A DNA stretch of 64,000 nt from Paramacrobiotus metropolitanus (GCF_019649055.1 NW_026570253.1:1201166-1265165), one strand, 5' to 3'. Numbered from the stretch's first letter, positions 25,303-55,543 are shown. The notes: a model not told the origin generated them from the sequence alone. Program-made: numbers and translations.

Positions 25303-28189
25303 TCGCTAAGAGGATGCGAGCTGGACGTCAGCAGTTCAGTTTCATGATCAATGATCCCACATTCCCAATTTCCAAGTGCGCCGCGCCGATGCTGCCTGCA
25401 GTAATGCGATTTACCATCATTTACGGCACGACCGCTCCTGATGTTGTTTTAATCAACAGGAGTCGCTTTCAGGTTTCAACTGAAATTAAAATAATTTTCA
25501 CCCATTATCCAAACCAAAATCCTCCAAAAAATACTGCAGCCCTCGAAAAAAAGAAATATTCGATTTCAATTTTCAAGATAGAAAAATACAAAACTAAAAG
25601 AATAAAATTCGTACAAAATACAAATGTGTATTGTACGAGTGCAATGCTATGTTATTGTGCAGCAGTGGCGTTTTAAGCAATTTTATTGCTGATTTTACTG
25701 GCATTGCACCATTTGTGGACCCTCCGGTTATAGAGCGACAACGTAACAGAAGCACGCGTGCGGTGGCCCATGCCACAGGCTGTTTTAACGTAAATCTTTG
25801 AAAATTCATAACTTTGTTCATTCCTCCATTACATTTTTATGCATAGTCTTGAAAAATGAAGAATAATACACAGTATCAGGCAAAAGAAATGCTTTTTAAT
25901 TTTTCTTTCAGGATTGTGCGCTGTTAGCCTGCGCGGCTAGCATAGCCGCCTATGGAGGAGTTCCCATAGGCGGCTATGTTAACCGCACAGGCTCATACTG
26001 CATTACCCTAAAGAAGAAACAGAAAAAATTTATTTTGCCTAATACTGTGTATTATTCTGCATTTTTTAAGACTATACATAAAAATTTAATGCAGGAGTGA
26101 ACAAAGTTATGAATTTTCAAAGATTTACGTTAAAACAGCCTGTGGCATGGGCCACCGTCGTTACGTTGTCGCTCGACAACCGGAGGGTCCACAAATGGTG
26201 CAATGCCAGTAAAATCAGCAATAAAATTGCTTAAAACGCCACTGCTGCACAATAACATAGTATTGCACTCATTAAGTCTCATTGTACCTGGATTCGTTGT
26301 GAGTCGTGACTGCCACAGTGGGACGGGAAGCCAAGCACCGCCTGGGCAGCGTGTTACGTTACTTGCGTACTTCGAGGTTGTAAAGTGACTTGGAAACAGC
26401 TGCTTCCACTCATGTCCGAAGCGAATGACCAGCACGAGCCTTCTAGATCCTGCAGTGAATCACGAACCAGACATGGCGCTGGACCACACACAGAGAAAAG
26501 CAGGATTACAAAAAACTGTTGAGTGGTGAAATTTTACCGGATAAACCGGAACTAACGGGCTTGACACAAAGCGACGGGAATTTACCGGATTCGAAGAGCA
26601 TACAAGGAATGCCTAAACCTGAAACTGCTGAGTAGGCTGACTGGTGAGTAGCTAAGAACAGCGAGCTAGAACACCGTGGCCGATTCTATAATTATGTACC
26701 AACAGAGAGAAGAATAAGGGAGGAAGGCTCAGGAAGGATGACCCACCTGGCAGAAATCAGGAAGCGACGGAATCATATGGAAAAATGCGGAAAATGGGAT
26801 ATCTGGTCACTGAATTGTAGTCCTAACAGTAACTGGTTGTACACGATGGGACGTGTTTGCGGACAGCTGCGGACCGGCGTAAGTACATGCATATATATGT
26901 GAACTTCACATCTCTTTCGACTGAAAAAGTGCTTCCTCGCTTTCCTTAAGCGACGTTTTAAGCTCGACTGTCGCTTAAAGAGACGCCACTGCTGTGTTGG
27001 TACCTGTATTACTTACCTTTTCAGTTTTGTCAAAGGGAGGACATAGATTTTTTTGTTTTAAATTTTCTTGTTTATGCATGCTTAAATAGTGCCCGCTCGC
27101 ATGTTTTGCTCTTTTGATAGTTATACTGCAGACTGCTCGTCAGTGAAATTTCATTCTGTCATTTCCTGCTGTACGTGTTGTTCACGGTAACAGCAGACTG
27201 AAAACGAAATCAGTCTTTGTGCCGAAAGGTAATTTTAATGAAACGAAAGGTCAAAGCGTGTCTTGACTCGAGCTCAGGTACATATGGCATTTTAGAAGGA
27301 CTGGAGATGCATGGGAAAAGTAGTTCAACTGTGCAGTGTACCTAACAATTATTAACACTGTTGCAAAAGTAAAGTACTCGTATTGAATGCTAGTGTACCA
27401 AATTACCAATTACAATAGATTCTGTCATCGCATCAACACAGATACTGTACCGTATGTATACTCCTGTCCACGGACCACATGCCACCAAAACCAGTACAGT
27501 AACTGTGAGGAAAAGTGAATAATGTCCTCTGCTAATGCTCTGTAGTTGCGGCTGACCGGAAGCGATAACGGCATTACAGCCGTATTGATCTGACAATTCT
27601 CACATAAACGTTGACCCAATGGCGGTAAATCGTCTGTAATCTTGAATAAATTGGGAATTCGCATCTATCTGTCTCACCACACAAGCATGGATGCAGTCAA
27701 CTTTACGCCTCATGCAGAGCGTACCCAAATTACGCAGATTGTTTGCTTACTTAACGAAAAAGTAAAAACCGGTTGGCATCCAGTACATTCTTGGCAAATA
27801 CATACGGATCTATTCAGTGAATCATGGACATTATTGCCTACATCTCCGAAATCAGAAGTCATTGTCAAAAATGTTTGCAACTTTGCATCTGCAGTAGAAA
27901 TAACGCTTAATTTCATGCTTGCGATTCTTCAACAATTTCCCATACGTTTTTTAACTGTTTCGTGCGTAATAAAATTTAACGATACAGATTCTCAAGAAAA
28001 AAAAGCTTGTGTTTTTTGGTTATCCACTATCCATTCAGCTTTGTTGGTTGGCTTTCGATTTATAAAACTGATCTTCGACTACTTCTAAGTATACATACCA
28101 TTGTAGCCTTCTAAAGAGAAGTCAGTTCTGGAGTTAGCAACTATTGTACATCACCTGATTGATACGAGTATATTTTAGTACTTTTTGGC
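25303..28189. other. Spacer between TMEM94 and the bHLH gene
   Basis: Head-to-head intergenic region. It contains the long palindrome at 25637-26270 and one TACTCGTA octamer at 27375-27382. The stretch 27,640-28,090 has an open plus-strand frame of up to 148 codons with no recognised domain and no sign of being coding. Nothing else is visible. Confidence 0.5.
25637..26270. mobile_element. 634-bp palindromic (fold-back) element
   Basis: The left half from 25637 (GAGTGCAATGCTATGTTATTG) is repeated as its complement ending at 26270. The arms are about 300 bp with few mismatches and small indels. The centre, 25941-25978, is a tight GC-rich hairpin, CATAGCCGCCTATGG with its complement around a short loop. 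No coding capacity is evident. No clear target-site duplication could be read at the ends. The structure fits a fold-back/MITE-type DNA transposon that needs transposase from elsewhere, or a recent inverted duplication. Confidence 0.75.
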
Positions 28190-29017
28190 ATGCCTAAAAA
28201 GTGGAATCGCCGGAAGAAGAGAGACCAGTCAGCTCCGGACTGCGAGCGTGTCACTACTAATTGCCGGGAAAGATGGAGGCAGCAGCATGTAAACACCGCA
28301 TTCGTAAGTGCGCAACTAGTCTGCTGAGGAATACTTGAGACATTTTTGTATTTTTGTTATGTAATTCAATTGTCCAACTGTCGTGGCGGTCGTTTAAAAA
28401 GTTCTGCACAACAGATTCTACCTCAGAGACAGGTGAAATTTTTAACAGTTGCACTGATCTGTCCGTGACTTCGCGCGATGTGATCGAACACCAAACAGTG
28501 GCAAACACGAACAGAAGTGATGTTCTACCTATATACAAGAACTGCACAGTGCACATGCGCAACATGCCACACAATAATAGTCGTACTACTGTACGACTAC
28601 GACTATTATTGTGTCACATTTGTGTGGCACATTTACTTAATTGTACGACGCGTACAGTTAATTTCTACCAACAGAACTGCGAAATTTTAATATTCTTTTA
28701 TAAAACTAAACCTGTCGTTTAGCTCCGCCATCTGCAGCAACAAGGAAGCACCGTATTAAATCAGCCAACTAAATTTTGGCGCAAACGAGATAAGCACGGC
28801 TAGCGCTGTACCTAAGCAGAAACTTAATTAGCAAAAAATTTCTTTGCAGTGCAAGCTGCGCAGGATACTTCCTACATATCCCATTGATAAGAAGCTGAGC
28901 AAGCAGGAAATATTACGAAGAGCCATCAAATACATTCATCTGCTTGAACGAGTTCTGCGCTGCATTGATAAGTCGGCAACAGGCTCAGTCGACGAAATGC
29001 AAATCGGTTTCCGATAA
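28190..29017 (+). CDS. Miniature TAL/SCL-type bHLH transcription factor, 93 residues
   Basis: Two exons, 28190-28303 and 28850-29017, phase-0 intron, GTAAGT donor and TTCTTTGCAG acceptor. The basic region and helix 1, [16 protein letters not shown], match the TAL1/LYL1/TAL2 signature closely. After the intron, [20 protein letters not shown] and [17 protein letters not shown] supply the loop and helix 2, including the family PxDKKLSK block. The intron falls in helix 1. The protein is almost only the bHLH domain, with a short Lys/Arg N-terminus ([11 protein letters not shown], a possible nuclear localisation signal), so it is closest in size to vertebrate TAL2. By family it would bind E-boxes as a heterodimer with an E-protein. 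Which TAL subgroup it belongs to cannot be decided here. Confidence 0.85.
28569..28614. repeat. 17-bp perfect hairpin in the bHLH intron
   Basis: Arms 28569-28585 (ACACAATAATAGTCGTA) and 28598-28614 are exact complements around a 12-base loop that is itself partly palindromic. It lies in the only intron of the bHLH gene. Confidence 0.7.
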
Positions 29018-30849
29018 CCTTTATGGTAAGCTGTAAGCTATCATGAATGGATAACAAGTTGTTATCTGCATTAGTTGGGTTCACAAACCCATTTAGTTTA
29101 AAATATTCTGAAATTACTCATAACATTTGTTTTAGAGCTAGAACATAATGCCATGCTCGGAATCTGTGCGACACCGAAAGGACAAAAAGATGCACGCTAA
29201 ATTCCCTTGCTGACCCTTTTTCTGTATATCGGATTATTCGGACGACAATCACAACATCCGCTTCTAGTTTTGACTTTTGACATGTGCATGATGCGATACA
29301 GTAAAGTGCTAGCGGTGGTTTAATACGGTGCAATCGCGCCCTTTTGCGTCTCGAGCGCAGTAAATATCACTAACAGTACGTTAATTGCTAGCGAGTCCCG
29401 TTTTGGGTTATAAACTGTTCATGGATTTAATGCAAACTTTTATTATACAAATTACGACCACAGAATATTGGCGGCTTTCACATTTGGCAAAAAAATTCCA
29501 GCTGCATAAGGTAGAAAAATTTGACACGAGGTTGTTGTTAAACAAGGTGATACAACAAACGCACTGAACTTTTTTGCTGCATGCTAAAGTTTTGAAAAGG
29601 AATTACAGTAAATGTGGTACTGTACATTTTATACAGCTTGCTGCACATGTGCTTATAATTAGCAAGCTGTATAAAATGTACAGTACCACATTTACTGTAA
29701 TTACTTTTCAAAACTTTAGCATGCAGCAAAAAAGTTAAGCACATGTTAAGCCGTAACTATAAATAGTGTTCAGTGAAAGATTCCAACAAAGCGGAAATAA
29801 TTATTAACTTTGTCTGACGGAAAGAGCATTTTCATTGTTTGCAATAATCATTATGCCTATCTTACTTGATATCTACAGTGGAATGGTTATGCGAATATTA
29901 CTAATGTATAGAACAGTATATGTTTAAAAAGCGAACAGTCGTTTAGCTGGAGGCTATACGAACGAACTATGTACCTTGCTTGCATATACGTAATGCTACA
30001 CAACGTGCACTGAAGTTGGGCGCAGTATCCGTTGGGATATCCGTACGTCTGGTGCCATTTTGATTTGAGTAATTACTGTTTCTAAAAAAGTGCGATAATT
30101 TTTGCTTAACCCACTAAGTGTTTTTGTACATTCTTTTGTTTTCGCAATGGACGAAAATGAAAAGCCGAATTTACCTTGATGTTTGTATAAACATCATGCC
30201 GTTAAAAGTTAGTCGCGTGTTGCCGCAACTGGGAGTATCGAACACAGTAGTGTGTTGACGCTTGTAAGCACACAACCGGCATTTTAAGCATTCACACACT
30301 GCATGCATACACAACAACCTCAAGAAAACAACGCAAGTTCGAATTTTGTAATAGTTTGGTCAACAAAACGTTGAACGACCAGACTCCCCATTATTATCCG
30401 TGAAGGCTCTTTAATTAAGTGTGAGTTATTGCGAAAGATTAATACTTCCTATGAAATGTGACACCTTTCATCTGTGGCGTGAAAGGGAACTGAAGAAACA
30501 AAAAATATCGTTACCTAATTAAATATTCGACCAATACCGACAAAAAGTCACATACATATTGTACTTTCCGTGACTGCGGCTTTATGGCAAAATCGTACAA
30601 TCTGGTTCATCATTTTTCAAAACTGAAGTATTAAGCGTCGAACTTTCGTAGTTTCTTTTCCTTCATTGCCATCTGCAAGATACCATACCGAGGCAGCTAA
30701 TTATTTTTTATTTTAGCCCTCGGTGCGGCACGCTTAACTGGTGGATGTTATTGATTAAAAACAGTACTTTCTCGTTAGTAACTACATATTGGGGCATTAA
30801 TTTGCTCGTATAGTTATCCCAAAATCCTTCATTCTATCCGTGGATCAGG
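29018..30849. other. Spacer between the bHLH and mucin-like genes
   Basis: AT-rich intergenic DNA containing the inverted repeat at 29567-29736. No coding region, RNA gene or canonical poly(A) signal for the bHLH gene was recognised. The mucin-like gene's promoter should lie at the right end. Confidence 0.5.
29567..29736. mobile_element. 170-bp near-perfect inverted repeat (MITE-like)
   Basis: Two 76-bp arms, 29567-29642 and 29661-29736, are complementary except for about one base, around an 18-base loop. The outer ends read AACTTTTTTGCTGCATGC. Near identity of the arms suggests a young element. It has no coding capacity and no clear target-site duplication. A long-hairpin RNA gene is the main alternative. 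Confidence 0.75.
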
Positions 30850-33695
30850 ATGAGGATATTATACTGCTTTGCTCTTTTCCTCCTGGTGGCTGGTAGGTGT
30901 AGTCTAACCATTAATATCTGATTGTGCTTGTACGATAAATTGTAAACCTTGTGTGACCTTACTTGTGTGACCTTTCTGAATTCGAAACTGGAACGCATTC
31001 AAACGCACTTGCAGATACGGATTTGTCAGATTTGCGCCTTGTACTCGTACATAAACTACTCGGAGAATGATTTGTGTACAACGATTTTCTGTGTTCGTGT
31101 TACACGAACAAAATCTGCATTAATTTCGTGGACTTCGTTCTAGTCCAAATTCACGTACTCGTATTTCTCAATTAAGCCCGAAGATTCAGCAGTAAGTAAT
31201 TTAATATTACCATTAACGTATAATTTAAAGAATTAACACAGCTTTTGACTGTTTAGGTATAGACCTATTAGCTCATGTACGTTAGATGCAGATAAAAAGC
31301 TCTATACATTTAAAAAATAAAGATAATTAAGTACTATAAATGAAACAACTTTATTCGTTTACGTTCGCATTGCGCATGCAAACTTTTTGTATATAAAGAT
31401 AAATACAGTACTATTAGCAAGATAATTATTATTAATTTCTTCTGGTAGCAAGATTACTATAAATTAAGTTAGTAACAAACAATTTTCTCACGCGCGTTCG
31501 ACACCGTAACATTCTCACAGTTAGAATTAATAATCTTTTAATTATCGTGCATAAAAATGGCAGGACTGGCGATAGCTGAGGATCAAGATGCTGCTCAAGC
31601 ACAGAACTCCGACGAGGTCGTCCCCGACCAGTTGAGCGAAGACAGTAACGACGAACTAGAGGAAAAAGCGATGCCGGAAGTATCGGACTTGACTGAACGG
31701 CAGGCCGCAATGGCCACTACCACAGCATACGCCGCTTACGGTTCCAGTTCCGGTCCTCAGACTGGCACAACGGCTCTAGGCTCCGTTACCAGCACCGTCA
31801 GTACCAGCACGCCTGCAGTGACCACCACCTATACTGCTCCAGCGACTACTACTACCGCCACAACAACCACCGTCAGCGCCGGGGGGTCAACCACCACGAT
31901 GGGCCCAGGTAGCACCACCACCTATGCAACGACGACCGGCACGACGGGAACGACAACTGCTAGCTCTGGAGGGTCGACCACCACGATGGGTCCGGGTAGC
32001 ACCACCACCTATGCAACGACGACCGGCACTACCGGAACTACCGCAACTACGACAACCGGCACCACTACCACAGGAACAACGACCACCGGCACCACCACTA
32101 CTGGGACAACGACTACCGGTACTACCACCACTGGGACAACGACTACCGGCACTACCACCACTGGGACAACAACTACCGGTACTACCACCACTGGAACAAC
32201 GACTACCGGCACTACCACCACGGGAACAACGACTACCGGTACTACCACCACGGGAACAACGACTACCGGCACTACCACCACGGGAACAACGACTACCGGT
32301 ACTACCACCACTGGGACAACGACTACCGGTACTACCACCACGGGAACAACGACTACCGGTACTACCACCACTGGAACAACGACTACCGGTACTACCACCA
32401 CTGGGACAACGACTACCGGCACTACCACCACTGGAACAACGACTACCGGTACTACCACCACTGGGACAACGACTACCGGCACTACCACCACTGGAACAAC
32501 GACTACCGGTACTACCACCACTGGGACAACGACTACCGGCACTACCACCACTGGAACAACGACTACCGGTACTACCACCACTGGGACAACGACTACCGGC
32601 ACTACCACCACTGGAACAACGACTACCGGCACGACCACGCAAACGACAACCGGCACCACGACTACCGGTACGACTACCCGAGGTCCCATGCTGTGCACTC
32701 CCAATGTATGGCCGGGCATCGGAAAGAACGGAATGTGTGCCGGCACCAATGATCTCGACAATCTATGCTCGCTGTTGGAGATTGCCTTCTCCGATGACTG
32801 CAATGGTTTCGATGGAAACTGGTGTTGCTACCGTAAGTGACCACAAGTCTTGCGTATTTTCGATTCAGAGTTCAGATCACTTTTTAAAAATTCTGAATTT
32901 AAAAATAAGTTAAATAATAATTGGGTCTATCGGATACAATAAACAGGTTGGCCCGGTACGAGTACTCTCTAGACGCAGCGCGCGCGTAATACGGTATGTA
33001 CTCTGTAGTACATACGGTACGAGGTTTATCATTTGTGCAAAATATTTGTAGATCCAGTTGCTACTAGTCCTTCCACCACTGGCACCACGACAACTCGTGG
33101 TACCGGAACCACCACACAATCCACCGGAACAGGATCGCAACCGACGACGACGCGTCCAACCACGCTGAGCACCAGTGCGTCAGGCAATACCGCCACTATG
33201 TCACCAGCGAACCGCACGACCACTGTCGCTATGCCGACCCGCACTTACGGCAACTCCGTGGGAAGTGGATCATATGGGCAATCGGCCAGCGGTGGCACGT
33301 ACTATAACATGAACTCTGATTCCGGTTCTAGCAATATGAACAGCAATAGCTACGGTTCCAGTTCGAACAGCGGTTACTCCAATTCCAACAGCAATTCCAA
33401 CAGTGGATCGTACTCGAGCGACTCCAATACGAACTCTGGCAGTTCGTATGGATCCTCATCTGGATCGACTTCGTACGGTAGCAACTCTGGAACAAACAAT
33501 AATAACCGGATGCAGATGATGAATAATGGAATGCGAAATCAGAATCGATTCAGCAACAATAATATGATGATGATGGGCAACAACAACCGCATGCGAGGCT
33601 CCAGTAATCGCCGACGAGGCGGTCAGCGACGAAATCGTAATCGCGGAAGAGGACGCGCCGAGCTGAATGAAATGGGCGAAATGTTGGCGCGGTAG
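30850..33695 (+). CDS. Secreted threonine-rich mucin-like protein, 3 exons, 651 residues
   Basis: Exons 30850-30892, 31564-32832 and 33052-33695; phases agree. Exon 1 gives a signal peptide, MRILYCFALFLLVAG, completed by LAIAEDQ in exon 2. An acidic stretch follows, then from about residue 178 to 390 an almost pure (TTTTG)n array expected to be O-glycosylated. Next is a six-cysteine module (about 391-437, starting MLCTPNVWPGIGKNGMC and ending WCCY), a second Thr-rich stretch, a Ser/Asn/Gly/Tyr-rich region, and a basic Asn/Arg/Met tail. I do not recognise the cysteine module. The likely role is mucus, cuticle coat or adhesive; this is inference from composition. The second acceptor (AAAAATGGCAG) has a poor pyrimidine tract but gives the right phase. 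If exon 2 were not spliced, a stop would follow within two codons of CCY. Confidence 0.78.
32050..32690 (+). repeat. Coding tandem array, 30-bp unit with 60-bp higher-order period
   Basis: About 21 copies of a 30-bp unit such as ACTACCACCACTGGGACAAC followed by GACTACCGGT, encoding two TTTTG pentapeptides. From 32401 several consecutive 60-bp blocks are identical and alternate CTGGGA/CTGGAA and CCGGC/CCGGT, so the latest expansion used the 60-bp dimer. The unit length is a multiple of three, and other frames on both strands also stay open. Confidence 0.95.
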
Positions 33696-34779
33696 ATACT
33701 GACACAGTATTCTTGTGCGGCATCGAAACTCTTACTACGACATATTCCTGTTATTTGGATGAGTCCTGGTGTGGTTAAATTATTGCGGATTTCTTGTCAT
33801 ATGTCAGAAAGTCGGTTCTAACTTTTATGGTCTATACTATATATCGTATACCTAAAATTATTTTACAGCTTTCGTGTTTTACGTCAAGTACGTTTTTTGT
33901 ATAATTTGTTCGTATATGACAAATAGATTAATATATAATGTTAATCAGATTTATTGCTTCCAAAGTGAGTAATGTAAGTAGTACACTACATAATATAGAA
34001 TATAGATTATAGAATAATTATAATACAGTATTGCAAGTACAGTATCTGCCTCTGTGGTACAAGTACGGACCGTTACCGCGGCCGCTTAAATACCGGGTAT
34101 CCTCGAATGCTGTCCCAAAAGTCAAGCCATCACAGTTCTTATTGTACCCAAACAGTACATTTTGCAGTTTCATTTGCGTGAGTTACATCATGCTTTACGT
34201 GGCTCCTTTATCTAATTATCCTATCCTTGATTTTCCTTTTATCGTAGAATACATTAATTAAAGCAGATAACATGAGTACAGTACAATAGCGATTGCGTGC
34301 AAGGAATAAACCGGCAGTGACCTGCTTTGTCATGCGAAATACTTTCTCATCGTGGCGGCAGTTACTTTATGGCACGATAAATGCGGTTGTCGCAGCCAAT
34401 TCCTACCCGAGCCGACGGCTGCATTAAGGAAAGCCGGAAAGGTGGGCCTTTCAGTGAAGGAAAGCAAAAAACACCGCACACATGTTTGAGAAAAGCAAAC
34501 TGTAAACAATTGTGAAATCGGTGCCATAATCACTTGCTTGGCTTGCAGTTCTTCAGTCTGCTTTAACTGTATGCTGAAGGTGGAATATATAGGTGGAATA
34601 TGAATAAGGTTCCCGTCCGCTATCCCTCGTGACTGGTTTTTCATACAGCAGTCTGGCTATCAGAGTTTGAAGTTGAAATGGGGATCAATACGCCAGAGTG
34701 CCTTTGAATTGACTTGTCACTTCTGGATTTACTGGATTGTTTCCGTTTTGTCGCGGACTGACTTCTCTTTGACAAAAAC
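33696..34779. other. Spacer between the mucin-like gene and the first ABCC gene
   Basis: AT-rich. A 104-codon ATG frame on the minus strand (34644-34330) has no recognised motif and is not called. An AATAAA lies near 34304, rather far (about 600 bp) from the mucin stop. Nothing else is visible. Confidence 0.5.
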
Positions 34780-43687
<8,908 letters not shown>

Positions 43688-44510
43688 TACGGTGACGCAC
43701 GTACGGCATTTTTAACAGGTTCATGTTTTCAAATCGGCTCTGATTGTTTGGAAAAGTATTCCTGTTTTCATTCACAGTTGTGATTTCTTGTTGAATTTTG
43801 TTGATAATTGTGATTTCTTATGGGCATTCTGTTGTGTCCGATTTTTTTGTTTGTTTTAAGAATTTTTGGTGTATTTATTTGCAGTTTTTAGCAAGATGGT
43901 TTTAACGAAGTTAATGGGGTTTTACGATATTTTTTTTATTTTATTCCGTTTTTTATATAGTTCTGCATATTCGAATTAACAAGAATATTATAATTACTCG
44001 TTGAATCTGCGTAGTAACAAGGTTTAACGGTGCTTAAAACCTTCAGACCTGGCAGTTTATTCACAACAAGGTCAGCTGTTGTTATTTTGCACGGCCTATT
44101 TGCCGGTATCTTACACATTCATACATTCAGACTGCTGTGTCCCATACAACATTTTCCAGTATTATTATCATTTCGTCGCCCGTTCTGAAGATGACATAAT
44201 GAAGCTCGCAGCAATCGCCTGCCACGTGCATGGGATGAAACGGTAGGCGAATTTCTTTATTTGGCATTCCTGTGGGTTGTGATTGCCGTAATGCAATCTG
44301 TGCATGGTTAACGGGCCCAAAAAAACAGGTGTATGTTTGAGCTTAGGACACCAACTGAATTTAATTATCCTTGAGTGGCGTGTAAGGATTTACAGAGTAG
44401 CTGCAGCAGCCGTAGTTGATCTGATTTCCGAACGGCAGGAAACCAAAGTTTGCCGGTTGACTGACGGATTCCAAAAACCAAGATTTTAGTCGGACAGCTC
44501 TTCCAGAATA
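43688..44510. other. Spacer between ABCC copies 1 and 2
   Basis: T-rich 3' region of copy 1 and the promoter region of copy 2. No canonical AATAAA was seen after the copy-1 stop. No gene or repeat is recognised. Confidence 0.5.
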
Positions 44511-53941
<9,431 letters not shown>

Positions 53942-54637
53942 AGCTGTGTGATCTGCAAACATTTAATTTTGCGTTTGCGCAAACTGCCCAGTGATGTGTG
54001 TGCTGCCCTGTTTGTAGCCTGTGTTTGAATGGTGACAAATAAATTCTGGTGAAAATTTAATTAACAGTTCTAATTAACAGCCCGAGTTTACGATCAGAGC
54101 ATAAAGCAACACTGTAATATATTTGCCTAAGCACTTATTAAACACTAACAAATAAATACATACTCGAAGTACCAATCTTTGTTCTGTTGTATATTAGTAA
54201 AATCTGCTAGTACTTGTAGATAACATTAACAGCGATCTGATTATCTACGGTTTGTCGCTGAATACATCAATGCGCCCATGTACAGGCACTGACTGATACC
54301 TGCATGCATAAACACTTTTTTCCACATATTTATAATTATTATCTTGCTTATCAACAATGGTTTCTGCGAGCAGCAGATTATCGCTTGTTATCGAAGTGAT
54401 AGGCTGCGCTTGTAATCTGACGGAATAAACGCAGACACCCGTGTGTCGATTGCCGACTAATATTTGACAAATGATTATGACCACACCGGTCCACACGTGC
54501 TATTATGCAAGCACCACGCAAATGGCGCAGTCGAGCTAACGTTCCCATTCGGATATTTTTATTTGTGATCAGTATTTCTAGTGAGATCTGATTAGCAATA
54601 TCACATCAAGAAATAATAGCATCGAGAGGATCTCACT
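53942..54637. other. Spacer between ABCC copies 2 and 3
   Basis: It holds the 3' region of copy 2, including AATAAA at 54038-54043, and the promoter region of copy 3. No other feature is recognised. Confidence 0.5.
54038..54043 (+). terminator. AATAAA polyadenylation signal for ABCC copy 2
   Basis: Canonical AATAAA 97 bp past the stop of ABCC copy 2, followed by a T/G-containing stretch. Confidence 0.55.
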
Positions 54638-55023
54638 ATGGACCAGGGTAGCATCGATGCGTTTGAGGATCGTAAAGTCTGGCACCCGTTTTCTCCAGGT
54701 TTTTGTAAAGACGCATTTTGGGTACGTTGAAATTTTGGTACAACCAAAAAATTTCGTATAGACATTCCGTCGTTATAAACCGGATATGGGCGATATATTA
54801 ATAGCTAATTAATTACCTTTTTTAAAATTAGGACGTAAGCTCGTTATGGGATACACCGACACCGGCTGTCACGGAATGCCTCCGTCAGACTGTTTTATTA
54901 TGGATACCATGCGGATTACTGGTGGTTTTATTTCCGCTGCAGCTTCATAATATTTTGGAACTAAAACAACTGAAAACCGGAGTAAACACTGCACAAAGCA
55001 TAATTGTGTACTCAGTAAAAATG
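54638..55023 (+). CDS. ABC transporter, ABCC/MRP1-type, tandem copy 3, first two exons only
   Basis: Exon 1 (54638-54721) encodes 28 residues ending FSPGFCKDAFW, matching PGFCKDTFW of copy 2. Exon 2 (54832-55023), after a TTAAAATTAG acceptor, encodes DVSSLWDTPTPAVTECLRQT followed by VLLWIPCGLLVVLFPLQL, the first TMD0 helix, and ends at an ATG|GTAAGT donor in phase 0, as in copies 1 and 2. A retrotransposon LTR begins 69 bp into intron 2. The remaining exons are not in the window; they may lie beyond the element, making an intron of at least 9 kb, or be lost. Expression and function are therefore unknown. Confidence 0.85.
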
Positions 55024-55091
55024 GTAAGTTAGTTAATTTTAGCGGAATACTTGTTCGTAGAATAGTTTGTAAAATATTCGATAAACTGTTT

Positions 55092-55543
55092 TGTTAGAGG
55101 CACGACAGCCTGCGTGATAGATACGCCACTTTGCGTATGCGTATCACTGCACACATGCTGATTCGCCCTCTCTTGTACGTACGTGAGTGGCTGCACTGCA
55201 CTCTCCGCCTATGCGGATACACCGCGGGCGCACTCACTGAGCATACTTGCTCTCTCGCTCCTCTCTCTCGCTGTATGACTCAGCGTATATTCGCTCGCGT
55301 TGGATACGAGTCCAGTCTGCGCACTCACATTCCGTGTGTCTGGACAGCGTGACGCCGTTGCCGCCAGCACATTTCTTTCTCGACATTTCATTACGCTCTG
55401 GAACTAGCTCGCAGCAACTTGACTGCTCACTTTCCTGCCAGACATTGGCCTTTGTTGTGTTTTTCCCCGCATTCACGCGGCATTTGCTCCACTTTATTTG
55501 TACAATAAAGTCACCTGTGAGCTCTCTGTGCTTGCCTGTCACA
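55092..55543 (+). repeat. 5' long terminal repeat, about 452 bp
   Basis: It begins TGTTAGAGGCACG and ends CTGTCACA, giving inverted TGT/ACA termini. AATAAA at 55504-55509 sits about 34 bp before the end, as expected for the R/U5 part. The next bases are TGG, typical of a primer-binding site. The 3' copy is outside the window, so the boundaries rest on these signals only. Confidence 0.65.

Noticed and set aside
27425-27916. Two minus-strand frames that might form a receptor-like gene
   Set aside because: They could be joined only by an arbitrary splice, and no family motif was found.
27642-28088. Plus-strand open frame of up to 148 codons (first ATG near 27687)
   Set aside because: No recognised motif, erratic composition, competing short frames on the other strand, and no splice or poly(A) context. 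Not enough to call a gene.
31887-32913. Long open frames on both strands and in another plus frame over the mucin array
   Set aside because: They follow automatically from a stop-free 30-bp repeat; only the frame with a signal peptide and cysteine module is coherent.
34330-34644. 104-codon ATG frame on the minus strand upstream of ABCC copy 1
   Set aside because: No domain, no poly(A) signal nearby, and it lies in the likely promoter region.
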